This document shows positions 27,115-40,431 of a DNA stretch of 64,000 nucleotides, in pieces. Position numbers and translations under genes: made by a program. How positions within the stretch are numbered: position 1 is the stretch's first letter; the number at the start of each line of letters is the position of its first letter. The DNA comes from Oxyruncus cristatus (taxonomy: Eukaryota > Chordata > Aves > Passeriformes > Cotingidae), in NCBI GenBank assembly GCA_013399855.1, contig VXAY01003846.1, positions 709,318 through 773,317 of the forward strand, read 5' to 3'. Under the pieces are notes generated by a model that was not told the DNA's origin, made no database searches, and saw nothing but the letters and a program-made list of their open reading frames with translations.

Positions 27115-28331
27115 ATTCCTCTACAGAACAGAAGATTCTTTCAGAAATATCTGTCTTGTTCAGGAATTCTGATTTAAAGGGGTTATAGTCAGCAAAATGC
27201 AAGACTACTGTTGCTGCTTTGTGCTGTTGACTGGAGACTGCTAACAAGAGGTCATGTATAAAATCATGAAGAGACTTAGTCTATTTAGTAAAAGCAGAGA
27301 ATGCAATAGGCCCTTAGAGTAAACTTGTAATTCAAAATGTTTGAAGACGTTGACAAATTGGTCCAGTGTTGGATCAGTTCAGTGAAGCACTAGCTGTTTT
27401 TTAGCTTCAATTTCTGTCCGAAAGAGCTGCCTCTGATTCCTGAACGTTTGATTGCCAGGGTCAAAAATATGATGGCTCATAAAATTTTAACTTTTATTTA
27501 GGGGTAACAAAATTATTATGAAGCAAATGGTCTCAGTTGTGCTAGTGCTAACACACTTTATTTGTCCACTTTAGGAAAGCTAGTGGAAGTGTCAAAGTTT
27601 TCTACCTATTTAGATCTCATATGAAAGAAACATGAGAGGAACTGAAAAAGGAAAAAAAAAAAATTGATTCAGCCTGTTCAATAGTACCAAATTGCATTGA
27701 TCCCAGAATCCAGAGAGAAAATACTGTTAAGAAAGGCTGTTATTACAAACCCATCATTTGAGCATGGAGAGGCATTGAAAATGCTTGCTGCGTGATGAAG
27801 AAGATACTGTCTCATCATCAAGAGCATTTGGTGGCCTCACTACAAGATGACAATTTACTTGCAAGCATCTTGTACATCTACTTCATCTGGGACAATGTGG
27901 AAGAGTTGGAAATCACTGGAGAAGACTCTGAGATTTGCTCAGTCTTGCTGAGCAATGAAACATGGTAGTTCAATACAATACAGGTGTTGAATTGGTTGGG
28001 CTGAGACTGGATAATGTTAGACCCTTATTTTCATATTATTATCTTCTAAATTATGTTACTAAGTTTTCAGTGTTTCCACTGAGGGCATAGTGGGTGTTTT
28101 GTACCTGGGAAAGATTAAGTTAGTCAGAGCTCTAGCACTGCCGATAGTAGTGTTAACTCTTATACAGGGACATAGATCCATGGTTCTTAAATAGTATAAT
28201 TGTAATAGAAGGAAATTATGATAAGATCTTTATGGGAAAAGTTAATGACTATGAATTTCCATTTTCAAGGATATCATTGCAAGAAGGAAATATAAAGAGT
28301 TCTTACAAAGTCCAACATAGAAACACTAGTT

Positions 28332-28750
28332 CACAGAGTCACAGAATGGATAAGATTCGAAGGGACTGTGGTGGGTCACTTGGTCCAACCACTCTGCTCA
28401 GGGTCATCTTTGAGCACATTGCCTGGAATTGTATTCAGTCCGTTCTTGAATATCTTCGGTGAGAGTGACTCCACAACCTCTCTGGGCAATCTGCTTCCAT
28501 GTATGCTCACCTGCACAGTAAAGAAGCTCTTCCTCACATTTAGGTGGAAATTCCTAGTTAGATGCACCAATTTCTGCCTACTGCCTCTTATCCTATTGCT
28601 TGGTACCACCGAGAAGAACCTGGCTTCATCCTCTTGATACCTGCCCTTTAGATACTTACAGACATTGATGAGGTTCCCTGTCAGGCATCTCTTCTTCAGG
28701 CTGAACAGGCCCAGCTCCCTCAGCCTTTTCTCATAAGAGAGATGTTCTCA
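28332..28750 (-). mobile_element. CR1 LINE, end of ORF2 and 3' UTR
   Basis: Begins TTCACAGAGTCACAGAATGG, the reversed CR1 tail, and passes through the segment coding for LPREVVES on the complement (in a 77-codon ORF at 28376-28609). It ends near CTCAGCCTTTTCTCATAAGAG. A typical 5'-truncated copy. Confidence 0.9.
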
Positions 28751-30215
28751 AGTTTCTGTGGCTGAGGAATTCATGGTGTGCAGTAGCTGGTAGCTGGTCT
28801 TTGAATTCTGAAAGGCAGATGGTGTCGTCTTACCTTGTGTTCTGTTTCCTAGGTCAGAAGTAATGATTTCTTTCTAAAATTGAGGCTGCACAGATACAAG
28901 CTGTCAGTCATTAACACCTGGTATTGCAGCATCAGCTGTTACTGGTGTTGAACATACATTGTGGCTATTAAAAATCTGACATATGTTCATCAAATTACTG
29001 AATGTGTATTTATACACTGTAAAATGTATAAACATTGATTATGCCTTTGTTATATTTCCTGTGTTTCTATGTATCTTCCATATTTCTTTTCTGTTATTGT
29101 TTGGTTGTTTCTATGGACATTTGCATGTAAATAGTAAGAAGCTTTTGTTTCTTAAGAGTTCGTCTGTTCCTGTTGCTTATTTTTATTTGGGGGATAATTC
29201 AATTGGTTGCTGTGGAAATGAGCCTGATGTCACAAACTGAGAATTACAGTTCACCAAGTCTTGAAGAAACAAAACGAAGGGAGAATGGACTAATTGGGGA
29301 GCCATGTGACTGTAGCAGAATATCAGCTCCCATTAAAAGCATGTATTTTTAGTCTTTCTGTTTCCATAGAAGAGCTGGAAAGTGTAATTCAAGTGGTGAC
29401 AATTCATGACTCATCAGACAAACTGAAAAAAAAAAAATACTTCTGAGAGAAAGGATGATTCTATTTCACTTTTATGGGATTTAAACTCAATGAAGCAGTA
29501 GCCCATGGTAGGTCCCCTCAGCCCAGCAAAGCTTCATATGCCCGAAAAGAATAGGGGAAAGCTGCTTGTCCAAATCATCCCACTGAAAAAGTATACTTTG
29601 CTATTAGCATTACCGCTTATTCTGTTCTGCCTCTCCTGGGTTTTTGAAGAAAGAAGAGCCAAAGCTGCCTTCCTTGTTTCTCTTGAGAATAGAAAATAGG
29701 TTGCTCTGGATGGCTCAAATCAAGAATCAGATGCATCTGTTTGAAAAAGAGTGGGCTTAGGGCTGCCTTATAGTGTCAGAAGGCTTCCCTCCTTCTGCCA
29801 TTAGTTGGGGTTGAAGGGCTCTGGATTGCATTCCTCTCTTTTGTTTTCTGCCAGTTAAAAGAAGCAAAAATATAAAATGTGCTCATAATTGCGTATGTTT
29901 TCATTCTGTTTTTAGGCACTAAAAATACATTGCTTTTTGTGTGGCTCTAGAAGATTTTTAGTGGATGCTGTGGAGTGTCACTCCATAGTTTTTTTGGCTT
30001 CACTGCAAAATTGAATGCCTTTTTGAGGACATTACTGATGGCTAAAGTTGTCTTTAGAATTGTCAGATTTTGTATGAGTCATAATTTTACTAAAACCAGC
30101 GCAGAATATGTAGGAAAGAACTTGTAATTCACTTCCAATATAATAATTTTCTGAAAATACAAATTCTTGATTTTATTTTAAATATAAAAAGTTACAAATA
30201 ATTTGTGTTATTGCA

Positions 30216-30296
30216 GGTGACCCTGCCTTGTCAAGGGGGTTAGACTAGATGATCTCCAGAGGTCCCTTCCACCCTAACAATTCTGTGATTCTGTTA
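30216..30296 (+). mobile_element. CR1 3'-end fragment
   Basis: About 80 bp with the CR1 terminal pattern: GGGTTAGACTAGATGATCTC, then CAGAGGTCCCTTCCACC and a tail of ATTCTGTGATTCTGTT. Confidence 0.85.
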
Positions 30297-30459
30297 TTGA
30301 GATACTCAAATTAATTGTAACAGTAATGATAATGATAATGAGTTTGTTTTGAAGAATGTATTTCCTAGAATTAAGTGGACCAGTAATAGATGTTTTCATT
30401 CATGAAGACATACGGAACAGCTTTAAGATTCTTTGTTAACTGTTGTTTCTTTGCTATTG

Positions 30460-30526
30460 GTTTTGCTTTTGTTTGTTGTTTGGTGGTGTTTTGTTTTTTG
30501 TTTGTTTTTTGTTTTTTTTTTTTTAA
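30460..30526 (+). repeat. T/G-rich low-complexity tract
   Basis: Long runs of TTTGTT, TTGG and T only, ending in a T run before TTAATAGACTG. No coding or transposon signal. Confidence 0.85.
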
Positions 30527-31574
30527 TAGACTGTGATTTCTACTTTTAATATGATATTTATTTGAAATTCACTACAGAGATGGGACAGACTCCAGCACCC
30601 TTACCTGTATCAAAAAAAAGACCTTGTATCAAAATAAAGACCTTGGCAGTCATTAGAGACGTGACTTCTTTGGAAGAAAGCATAGGCTGTATATTGTTCA
30701 AGAGCCTGTATATTGTAGCAGTTGAAATGAAGAGTGAAAATTTTAGATGTTTATGAGAGGAGGATGGGAAGATGGTTTATATACTAAGTATGTCTGAGTT
30801 CTTCATTGAACAGAGGCACCTCAGTATTGGCTAGGCTTAAAGAGTTTGAGAAATTACTAAAATTGTACTAGAGGTGATGAAAGCAGATTGAAGAGATGCA
30901 AAGAAAAAGTGAGTGACAAGATAAGTATATTACTCTAGTTTTGAACTAAGGTTACAAATAGATGGTGACTCGAACATTTTAACAGCACAAATGTAGGAGA
31001 GTCAGAGTTCCTGGGTAAAAAAATATGAAAGTTCTGAAAGAGAAAAAATATTAAAACAAGTGAAAACCAAGCCATTGGAAAACAAAACAAAAAATTGTCT
31101 TCAAATGAAGGTAGAGCCTACCAACTTTTTTTAGACCAAAATTCATGAATCTGTGCTATTTTTACAACCCCTAGGTCGTGCTGTGAGTGATTTAAGGACA
31201 CTGAGAAGAAAAAACTTTGGTTTTGCCTTAATAACCTATTTCTACAGTTTGCTTTTAGAGTGACAGAACCGCAGACAGGAGCCAAAATGGAATTCAGTAC
31301 CTAAAGCTTAATTTTTGGAAATTCTGATTTGACGTTTGGTGTTTGGTTATGAAAAAATAATAATTTAAAAGTAATTGTGAGACTGATAGGAATGACGTGT
31401 AGCAGAAGAGAGTTCACATAGGAGCTCAATGGCTAGCCAAATTTTATCATGTAGCAATGATTTAAATTACTTTATGCTATTTTGTCTTCTGTAGGGAGCC
31501 CTCTAGAAGTTTTTCTATAAATTCATTATTATTAAAATCTTTTAAGATGTACACAAGCACTATTATTTTTGATT

Positions 31575-31618
31575 CTAAAGAGTCCCCTTCAACTCAGCAT
31601 ATTCTGTGATTCTACGGT
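31575..31618 (+). mobile_element. CR1 3'-end scrap
   Basis: CTAAAGAGTCCCCTTCAACT, followed by CAGCATATTCTGTGATTCTA, fits the last about 45 bp of CR1. No upstream CR1 sequence is attached. Confidence 0.65.
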
Positions 31619-32423
31619 ACTTATTTAACAAATTGTGTGTTAGGGTGAATCAAAGCATATACTCAAACTAGAATTTGAAAAAAGCCACTTACAATCCCTT
31701 TGGAGGTGCTCTTATTCTAGAATAAATCAGAAATGATTATTCATTCAGAATTGTTTTAGTAGATAAGAAGTTGGTTAATTATGAATTAACTAATACTTAG
31801 AGGAGTATTGGCGCATTTCATGTTTTAAGTATAGAACCATATTTTTATATTTTCAGACACAATGAACCTTGTCACATTGCTTGTCAAGTCCAAGCTCATT
31901 GTTTTATCTATGGTCTAACATGTGATACCTTCAAAGTGCTGTCTCCAATATATGACATTATGCTATAAATTTAAATGATCCATAGTTTAATACAATTCTG
32001 AGAGTTTATGGGATTCACAGAAAGAACGTTAATTAAGTTGTCCCAAATGGTGCAAAAGCACATTCTGAAGTATTTCCCAGTGCAACTATGTGTAATGAGC
32101 ATGCACTGAAGTTTTTATGGATTAGGTTTCAAGTTGGAAGTGCCAGAGTTAGCACTTCATTTTAATAGTGTTCTACTAGATGTCATGACTGACTGTGTAT
32201 GAGGACTACTAAACTGCTCTTCAAATTACAAACTCTTTCAAACAGACTCTACTCTTAAAATACTTTGCAGTTCTGTGTAAACATTGGAACTTAAAGTTAT
32301 CCAGTCTCTTTTTTAAAAAAATAACCTGTGTAAACCTAAGTTTACTTTGAATTTCATGGTTTTCTTACCATTAACATATTTCAGAAGAACTTGAGTTCCT
32401 TTCCAACCCCCCCCCCCCCTTTT

Positions 32424-32460
32424 NNNNNNNNNNNNNNNNNNNNNNNNNNNNNNNNNNNNN
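32424..32460. other. Assembly gap (37 N)
   Basis: A run of 37 Ns preceded by a C tract of about 13 and TTTT, and followed by CC and a T tract of about 18. The gap sits in a homopolymer C/T region that short-read assembly does not cross; its true size is unknown. Confidence 0.98.
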
Positions 32461-33660
32461 CCTTTTTTTTTTTTTTTTTAAATCTCCATTTTGTTATCTA
32501 TCCACAAAACTTGTGTAGCATCTTTGGCTAGTTCCACACTCTCCTCTCCCAGCCCCTAAAAAAACAAGGGAAAAACACTCCAACAAATCCAGTCATCTCT
32601 ACAGCTTAGGATCTTGTCCCTGGGAGGCATGCATCTGGAAAGCTTTTGAAGGGTTCCAGGCACAAATATGTCGATCTTTATTCTGGGTCTGTCTTGACAG
32701 AAAAAGCAATACTAAATTTTGCGTGATTAGGCACAATGGGTTATAATCACGTCTCTAGTTAGTTACGTTAGTGGAAACTGCAATATGGTCTCTGCACTGC
32801 AGAAAGTCTTCAGCTTGAAACGGAGTCAGGCTTCATTGAGTGTTGTGTTCTATCTAACGAATAAAGCTGCAGAAACTGCTCTATATAAGTGGGGTTAATG
32901 AATATGGATTATATCATGTCACTGAAATTTTGTTGTATTAAACTTTCCAGTTGATGTGTACTTCAGGTTTTATCCTGAAAGATGTTATTTAAGGTGAGAA
33001 ATGACATAATTTCCTTGGATAGGAATGACCACCTGATATGTTGTATGTACAGAAAGTTATTCTATCCCATGCAGAAAGAATTTGTCATGTCGTGGTTTTC
33101 CCCTCAGGAGTTATGACACCCGGGGTTATGCAAGAGCTCTTTTCATACAGGTTTGCTCTTCATGCTGCCAGTGATAGAAAAATTGTGTTCTCTTGCTGCT
33201 GGCTGCTACCCATATAGCGCCAAAAAGTAGTGTGTGTAGTGTTCAGAGGTGATGATTAAGGAAAACTTTCAGGGTTTTTAATTGCGATTTGTCCTGTATA
33301 TAGCAGAATGTGAGTTTTTATAAGTTCTTCTCTTATTCAGACCACTAATACTTTGCTATGAACACTGTGTCTCTCATAGCATTCTAGTTTTTTTTAGACC
33401 AAGCTTCTTACAGACCTCACACTCTCACCACTGTTTTTTGAAAATAAAAAATGGTAATAATAAGAAAAAAAAAAACAACACGTACGAGTTGTCAAATAGT
33501 TTTAGCTTGGAAGACTTCATCATCTGCTCTGTTTTAAAGATTGTGAAGTGTCTCTGGGGATTTGATTTCTGCATTGTTTTGTTAAATGCCTGTTTTTTTC
33601 CATAAGCACTGTCTCAGTGCCCTATTCTGTTTTTTGAAGTGAATTCTCCGTCATTTTTTT

Positions 33661-33802
33661 TCTCCTTTTGTGAAAGGGCTAAAAATGCTTCCCATTTCTC
33701 CCACCTGTTCAGTTATTATAAACCAATAACAATTACTGTGGAAAAATGAAACAGATGGAAGGAATGGGAAACATTTTCATCCCTTTCACAAAAGAAGGAG
33801 AA
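33661..33802. repeat. Imperfect long hairpin (about 54-bp inverted repeat)
   Basis: The left arm is about 33661-33713 and the right arm about 33748-33802, with a loop of about 34 nt. The arms match at most positions, including a run of 13 (TTTTGTGAAAGGG and its complement) and an 8-bp CCCATT-containing block. One arm has a 3-bp insertion. It may be a decayed inverted-repeat transposon (MITE-like) or a local inverted duplication. I see no clear target duplication and no known family. Confidence 0.75.
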
Positions 33803-36005
33803 CAAAGTCCTCTATCACAGCAGATTTTTATTGTTTTCACTATATATTTTTTCATAATAAGTTTTTAGTGTTAATAGTTACACAGAATATCAGTTTTGTC
33901 CTAATCTTTCATGAAAGAACACTTCACTAGGAGAAATCCCCACTTTTATTGATACAGACTTTCAATTTAGTGTAAGTAATAGTCTTCCATATAATTCTGA
34001 AAAAAAAAAAAACTTTGCATAGATGTTCTAGAGTTGTTTTCTCCCCCATTTTACATATTTAGTCTTAGATAAAAGTCTAGCAGCTTATGCTGCATAACTT
34101 CAGTGACTCATGGAGCTGTGTAAAAGTTGCCAAAAGTTGGCCAGCCCTTGCCAAATGACCGTAAGTAGATAGCTTTGGAGATTGCAGATCTGAGATTTTT
34201 CAAACTGTTTTTTTTTTGTTTGCATCCAGTTGCATTTTAAAATTTTATGCAGTATGCTGTAGAATTAGTAATTCTAATAGTAATTTTAGGGGAATGTTCT
34301 GCTATGTTCCCACTTGCAGGTCTGGAAATTCAAATGGCATCTTAAAACTTCCAAGCATGCTTTAGCAGTCTGCTCTGGGAGTCCTGAAAAAACTGAGACC
34401 ATCAATTTTAAATCTTCCTGACAACAAAACCTACATTTTGTTTTAGCAGTGTTAATTTGCACAGGATATGCATCACTTTTTTCTATGAAATGAATTAATT
34501 ATCAGCATTTCTTATGAAAAGACTATTCCATTTCATTTTATCAGGTTTTTTTATCTATTTTTAACCATAGTCAGAACATAATAGATTTTTGAGATTACAT
34601 TAATCCTTCGTCTTAAAAAATTATCAAGTATGAACATGGAGAGAGTGAGAGAGGCAGATCAGGTGGTCTTTTTAAAAGTTATTTTGATTAAAGTATTGCA
34701 AGTATGTAGCCATCAGAAATAAAAGACAAGTAGTTAGCAGGCACAGGTGGAAAAAGCTGTAGCAATTAAAATCAGAGAAATTTTGGATAAAATAAAAATA
34801 AAAAGGAAAGAAAGCTTAATGGGAAGCAAGGTAGTAAGCATGAAATGATTGAGGGTTTATGTGAGGGTTGGAATAAAGAGAGAAGCTACAGCACTGAGAA
34901 GAAGCTGAGGTGAGAATAAGTAAGTATGCAATATTCCTCCTGGGTGAAAGAATTCCATTGTGTTTTCAGAAAGTTTGGGATGTTAAATATTAAAAATGTA
35001 TTTGGTTTTCTTTATTCAGTTTATCATCTGAATTGAATGCAAGCTTTTAAACAATTTGAATTATAGCTGTTCTCTTCAAAATTGGACAGAAGTCAACTCT
35101 TGATTTTTTTTAAAGTGCTCAATGTCTTCACAGGACACACAGCAGGCTGAATGAGAAGCCTTCATTCCGATTTTCCAGGTTTTATGTGGTTACAATTAAC
35201 TCCATATGATGCACATTGTTGTATTAGTGACTGAAGTTTCCACGGAATTACTTGAATTCTGATAGCAGGAAATTGGTGTGTTTTCTGTGTGCAGCATGAG
35301 TCCAGCACTGGTAGCTGTCTTGCTCTGTTGAGCTTTTGGGAAGCTCTGGCAGCCTGTAGGCTGTCTTCCTTAGTTGTGCTCTCAGCAGCAGTCAGCAGCT
35401 GTTCCACCCCTTCACTCTCGGGCTTCATGTCCTCCCTTCATCTCTCCACCATCCTCTTGCAGCAGTGCCATGTCCAGTCCCCGCACAAGCAGCTCTCTGC
35501 TTCTGCTTAGGGCCATCCTTACAACGCTGTTTGGCAAGGGAGTGAATGCTTGTGGGTGGAACTGATAACCTGTGCAGAACTGAAAGGGGCTCTGCGTGAG
35601 TACCTGTGTTGTGGATGCCGACTTGGACATTCGGACAAGAATAAAAGCCTGTAATGTTTGGGAACTTCCCAAGGAAGCAATGTGCTTGTGCTGTACTTTG
35701 CAGTGTAGTGTAAAGATCCCTAAGCTAGAAATGAGCAGTAAAGTGGTGCAGCAGCACAGCTGGAGTCTATTTTCAGCTTATTTCAGGAGCTCTAGAATTC
35801 CTCTAGTGCCTGATTCAAAGTAATCACAGTCTATTTACGTAATAGTGCCATTTGTAGGCACACAGAACAACACATTTTTTGAAACAAAACACTGTGGTGT
35901 TCCTTTCAAAACGTTTGGATGCTTACAGAATTGAATGTTTCAGTATTTTACTTGGCGGGGGAGGGGAGGTGAAATAAAGGAAAGTGAAATCTGATTGTCA
36001 AAGAA

Positions 36006-36590
36006 CATGTCCTGGGCTGCATGAAAAATGTGGCCAGCAGGTCAAGGGAGGTGATTCTGCTCCTCTGCTACACTCTTGTGAGACCCCACCTGCATCCAGT
36101 TCTCGGGTCTCCAGCACAGGAAGGACATTGACCTGTTGGAGCGATTCCAAAGGAGGGACACCAACTTGATAAGAGGAACGGAGAATGAGGAAAGGCTGAG
36201 AGAATTGGGTTTGTTCAGCCTGGAAAAGAGAAGGGTTAGGGGTGACCTAATTGCAGCCTTCCAGTACCTGAAGGGAGTCTACAAGAAAGATGGAGAGAGA
36301 CTTTTTGCAAAAGTATGTAATGACAGGACAAAGTGGAATGGTTTCAAACTTTGAGAGTAGGTTTAAATTAGGTGTAGGAAGAAATTCTTTACTGTGAGTG
36401 TGGTGAGGCACTGGAGCAGGTTGCCCAGAGAAGTTGTGGAGACTCCATCCCTGGAAGCTTTTAAGACCAGGTTGGATGGCTTTCTGAGCAACCTCATCAA
36501 GTAAAAGGTGTACCTGCCTATGGCAGGGCCTTGGAATTAGATGATCTTTAAAGTCACTTCCAAACCAGGCCATTCTACAATTCTATGAAT
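36006..36590 (+). mobile_element. CR1 LINE, ORF2 C-terminus and 3' UTR
   Basis: The longest readable CR1 tail on the + strand. A 72-codon ORF (36136-36354) keeps the ORF2 C-terminal signature [19 protein letters not shown], then YLKGVYKKDGERLF. The 3' UTR follows ('ctttactgtgagtgtggtg', 'ggttgcccagagaag'), and the tail is ATTCTACAATTCTATGAAT. 5'-truncated near 36006; no intact reverse transcriptase. Confidence 0.92.
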
Positions 36591-37557
36591 ATTAATATCA
36601 GGTTTATTGGAACATGTTATCTACTGAAGTGTTTGTTTTTCTTTTCAGCAAAGGAAATTTCTATTAGAAATTTATTAAGTTGTTTAGATGGGACAAAAGC
36701 AAATAATTCACACAGCTTTATATGAAATGTAACATTTAAATAAAATTGAAAACATTAAAGAGAGATTTCTGTATTGTCTTAGAATTTTGTTTTCAGTGAT
36801 CATATTTTTGAAGGCAACCTCAACAATTTCAACCTTTGTTGTCTAAATTAAGATATCCTTCAGTCTAGCCATTTTATTTATATTCATACCTGTATCTTGG
36901 TGTTTTTTTTGTTTTTTGTTTTTTTTCAGATTTAGAATTTGTTAAAAAACACAGAAAAAGGGGGTAAATGGTAGATTATTCTCCTGTGACTTCTGTGAGT
37001 ATATTCTCTGGTTTGCTATTTGTGAGTGACAGTAAGCTTGAAATATTCTGACAGGGGTCTGGCATATTTCATAATGGTGCAGGGAACTGTGCGTCATGAC
37101 TTTCAGGAGAATGGGTCTTTATTATATGACTTACCTTGAAGCCATGATCTCATACATATTGAAAGCTAGTAAGTCATTTATTCTCTGACATCTTTTTTAA
37201 TGTGCAGTCTGAGATAAGCCTTATTTCACTGAATGCAAACTGTTAGGAAAGCATTAGAACAAAAGCAAGTCTGCTCTGTGAGAAACTTGGGCATAAATGT
37301 GGTGAAAGTTTTTTTCTATGCCTTGTTAGAGACCACATCCAAGCTTAAAAATTTACCTCATGAAAAAAATTTACCTTCCAAGAGAATAAACAAGAACATA
37401 TGGAGCTGCAGGAGGAGTGGAACAGGCCAGCTTGGATCATCCTAGACACCAAGTAAAAATGATATACCTGTATTTATTGTTAACTGTGTTTCTTTGGAAG
37501 CCTACTACCTGCTAAATAGCATTCAGTAAATTCTGCTTTTACAGTTGTTTTATGATA

Positions 37558-37611
37558 GGCTCTAATAAAGCATGGTACCACTGAGGCTCCAATAAAACAT
37601 GGTACCATAGT
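37558..37611 (+). repeat. Imperfect tandem duplication around ATGGTACCA
   Basis: The unit reads about TCTAATAAAGCATGGTACCA and again TCCAATAAAACATGGTACCA, followed by a further TAGTACCA. Two diverged copies of about 28 bp. Confidence 0.65.
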
Positions 37612-40335
37612 ACCATTGCTTAAGGAAAGCCGTACTCCCCATAGACATTAGAGTTTATCTTTCCTTGAGTTATCTTTCCTTACATCTCTTCATAAGATCT
37701 TGTCTGCTGTGTATTGCACTTATTGCATTCCTGTCAGGCTTCAGGACTTCCAAGGTCTTCTTTTCAAGAGCAGATTCTTTGGGCTGAAGTGTTTTAAAAC
37801 AGTGCTTTTACAATATAGTTATTCAAATGTTTTCCTCTTTCTAGTTCTGAAAGAGGATATAAAAGAGGAAAGGAAAAGCCCATCTTGAAAAGTAAGGGAA
37901 AAGTCTAAATTCTTTCCTTTAGTATCCTTTGACAAAGCTCTGAAGTCTAGTTTTGTTTTTCTTTGCACTTATGTCTTTCACTGAATTCTCTTCCTTTTTC
38001 TCAATTTCTTCTGAACCAAGGCAGGCTATGCCTGTTATGCCTCATCTCCTCAAGCAGTTGAGTCAAAAAGTTCACAGATGATTTTCTCTTCCATTTACTT
38101 GGAACCTTACTGTGTTGGAATTGAAGCTCCCTCACAGCTAGTCTGTTCCCCAGGTTTTTAAGAGAATTTATTTCCAATCATCCTCTTACCTCTTTTCCTT
38201 AAAAAGAACTCCTTTAATTAATCTATTTCTACATTTAAATACTTCTAATAATCAGACTTATGGAACATTCGGAATGTTCAGCTGCGAGTTAATGATGGAT
38301 ACAAAAGTTTGGGAAAACTTAAGGTTCTTCTTGTGGCTGTAATTGCCTGTTTCTGAATGCTCTAATATTAATTAACTTGCATTAACTTGCAATGTGATTT
38401 GGTTTTTCCCCTCATGTAGAGAGCATTAAGTTGGTGTATTTTTATTCTGAAATGGAAGTCATCCTTTTGGATCATCGGAAAGCTAAGGTCTCTGGAAGCT
38501 TGGAATATTATGAGATCATAATTTTTAGGTTTTTCTAATGTCTCTGGAAGTGATTTAGGATTTCTGAGAGCTTTTTCTTTTAAGAGACATTAGTTACAAC
38601 TGTAAAAAAAAAAGGTATGAAGGAACAAAAGAAGAGAGGTGAAAGAAGAACATCAGAAAATTGAACTTTTTCCTCTTCTGTCTTGCTATTTTTGAAGTCT
38701 CATCTGTCTCTTCCTTTCTTTCCTTCTCCCCCTCTTTTCTTTGTTTCCTCTTGTTCATTTTGTCCTTTTTGATGATTAACTCTTCATCTTTCTGTCCTTC
38801 TCATGTCTTACCTGCTTACTTTTGCTCTAATTATGTGGATCTTAGATGCTCTGGAGAGTATCATTGTTAATCTTCCTAATGGAACAATATAAAATTAAAT
38901 AAAGAAACCTGTCCAGTGTGGTCATACTTGATAGAATTGGATGGATTAGGAAGGAATATAAATTTGAATCCTGGGACTTGGGAGTGTTGATAGTTCATTA
39001 CTGTTATGTTGCTTTTCGTCCGTGGCAACATTAAGTTGATGAATACCAGTGTCATGTTGCTGGTGTTTTGCTACTAGCTTAGACAACTTAATGTTGTTAT
39101 AATGCCTTTATTTTAGGGCTACACATTCATAAAACATTTGAATAAGCTTATGGTAAGTTTATATCAAGCTTATAGTAAATAGACATTTATCTTTTTCTTT
39201 TACATAGACATTAAGTTTAGTTTAGGGGCATATCTTTGTAGTTTGATACATAGGTGACAGAAGATATTTTAGTAAATTGATTTGTTTATTTCCTTTCTGT
39301 TTTTCCACCCCTAAGATGTAATATTATGAGTTGGCAAGGTAGATGCTTCATGCTGCAAATGTTATTGATTGTTGTCAGGAATGATTTAAGGAAGGACCTA
39401 TGCAAAGATGGGGAACTCGTGATTTGGTGAGGAAATTCTTGGTGAACTTGCCAGAAATCCCTAAAAGATGTTCTGACTATGAAGACAGGTAAATGACAAA
39501 ATTGCTGTATAAAAATTTCTGATTCAATCAGTATGATACAGCTACTGTCCATAGTGGGTGCTAACCTCTAATGGTTCTTTTCATTGAATAAAGTCGTACA
39601 GTATATGCTCTTTAAGATATTTTTATATGTACCGCATCATTTTATAATAGACCTACCATATGGCTGCATGTTTCTATAGAGGAGAAAGATACTAAGTTGG
39701 ATGATGTAGATAAGCATCTGTCTCAGAATGTGCTCATATTGCAGTCAAATTGGGCGTATGTCTCCTACAGCTTTAAAAGAATTAATTTAGGATTAATTTA
39801 GGTACTTTTGATACCTTAGAAGTAAATTTTGACAGAGGGACTGGTTCCTCTCCTATTCCAAACTGTTAGTTAAATATACAAATGAATTCCACAGATCAGT
39901 ATTTGATGGCTCTAAAAACTCCTTGTGAATGTTAGAAATGCATTTAAGATGACTTACTGTCTTGGAAATATTAGGAATGAAACCCAAGTTAATAAAACTT
40001 AACTCTGTAAGATTGGGACTTGTTTAACAAGTTCTTTATCTTATTATTCATGGTTCTTGGTATTCTTGTGGGTAAGGAGCACTCTCACTGTGTTATGTAT
40101 TAAGAATCTGTAGAACTTTGTTTAACCCATCTGTTAAATTATGTGCATTTGTAGTATAAGCTGCATTTTTCCCAGTTTATTTGATGGAGTTTTTAGTTTG
40201 TCGGTTGGTAGATTTATTTCATGATGTCATCATGTATATCTGTCAGGTGCACTCAGTGCCTAAACTTCTGTAGTTAAGTAGGAATCGCTTGGCTTCCACC
40301 TTTTTCACATGCCTTCGAAATTACATCTTTTTTTA

Positions 40336-40431
40336 TTCACAGAGTCACAGAGTAGTTAGGGTTGGAAGGGACCTCTGGATATCACCTAGTCCAACCACCC
40401 CGCCAAGACAGGGTCACCTAGATATTCACTC
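40336..40431 (-). mobile_element. CR1 3'-end fragment
   Basis: TTCACAGAGTCACAGAGTAG, then GTTAGGGTTGGAAGGGACCT and AGTCCAACCACCCCGCC: the reversed CR1 3' end, about 95 bp, truncated. Confidence 0.85.

Larger units (their letters stand above)
24549..28331. other. Unique sequence with an ORF cluster at 24968-25613
   Basis: A run of A18 at 24856. From 24968 to 25613 a few ORFs of 60-93 codons stack in several frames (25101-25370, 25280-25462 and 25371-25613 on +; 24968-25249 on minus). Base composition is less AT-biased than its surroundings. No family recognised. The rest is AT-rich unique DNA apart from the CR1 scrap at 27080. Confidence 0.5.
28751..36005. other. Unique AT-rich DNA with CR1 scraps, gap and hairpin
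   Basis: Outside the separately listed CR1 scraps, the low-complexity tract, the gap and the hairpin, I see nothing supported. The block 35270-35560 is richer in C/G and contains overlapping ORFs in both strands (35162-35428 and 35412-35672 minus; 35289-35510 plus) without any known domain. Confidence 0.55.

Noticed and set aside
38264..38281. GAACATTC-G-GAATGTTC palindrome as a heat-shock or steroid response element
   Set aside because: The spacing fits neither the heat-shock (2-nt) nor the glucocorticoid-type (3-nt) arrangement; an 8-bp palindrome can occur by chance.
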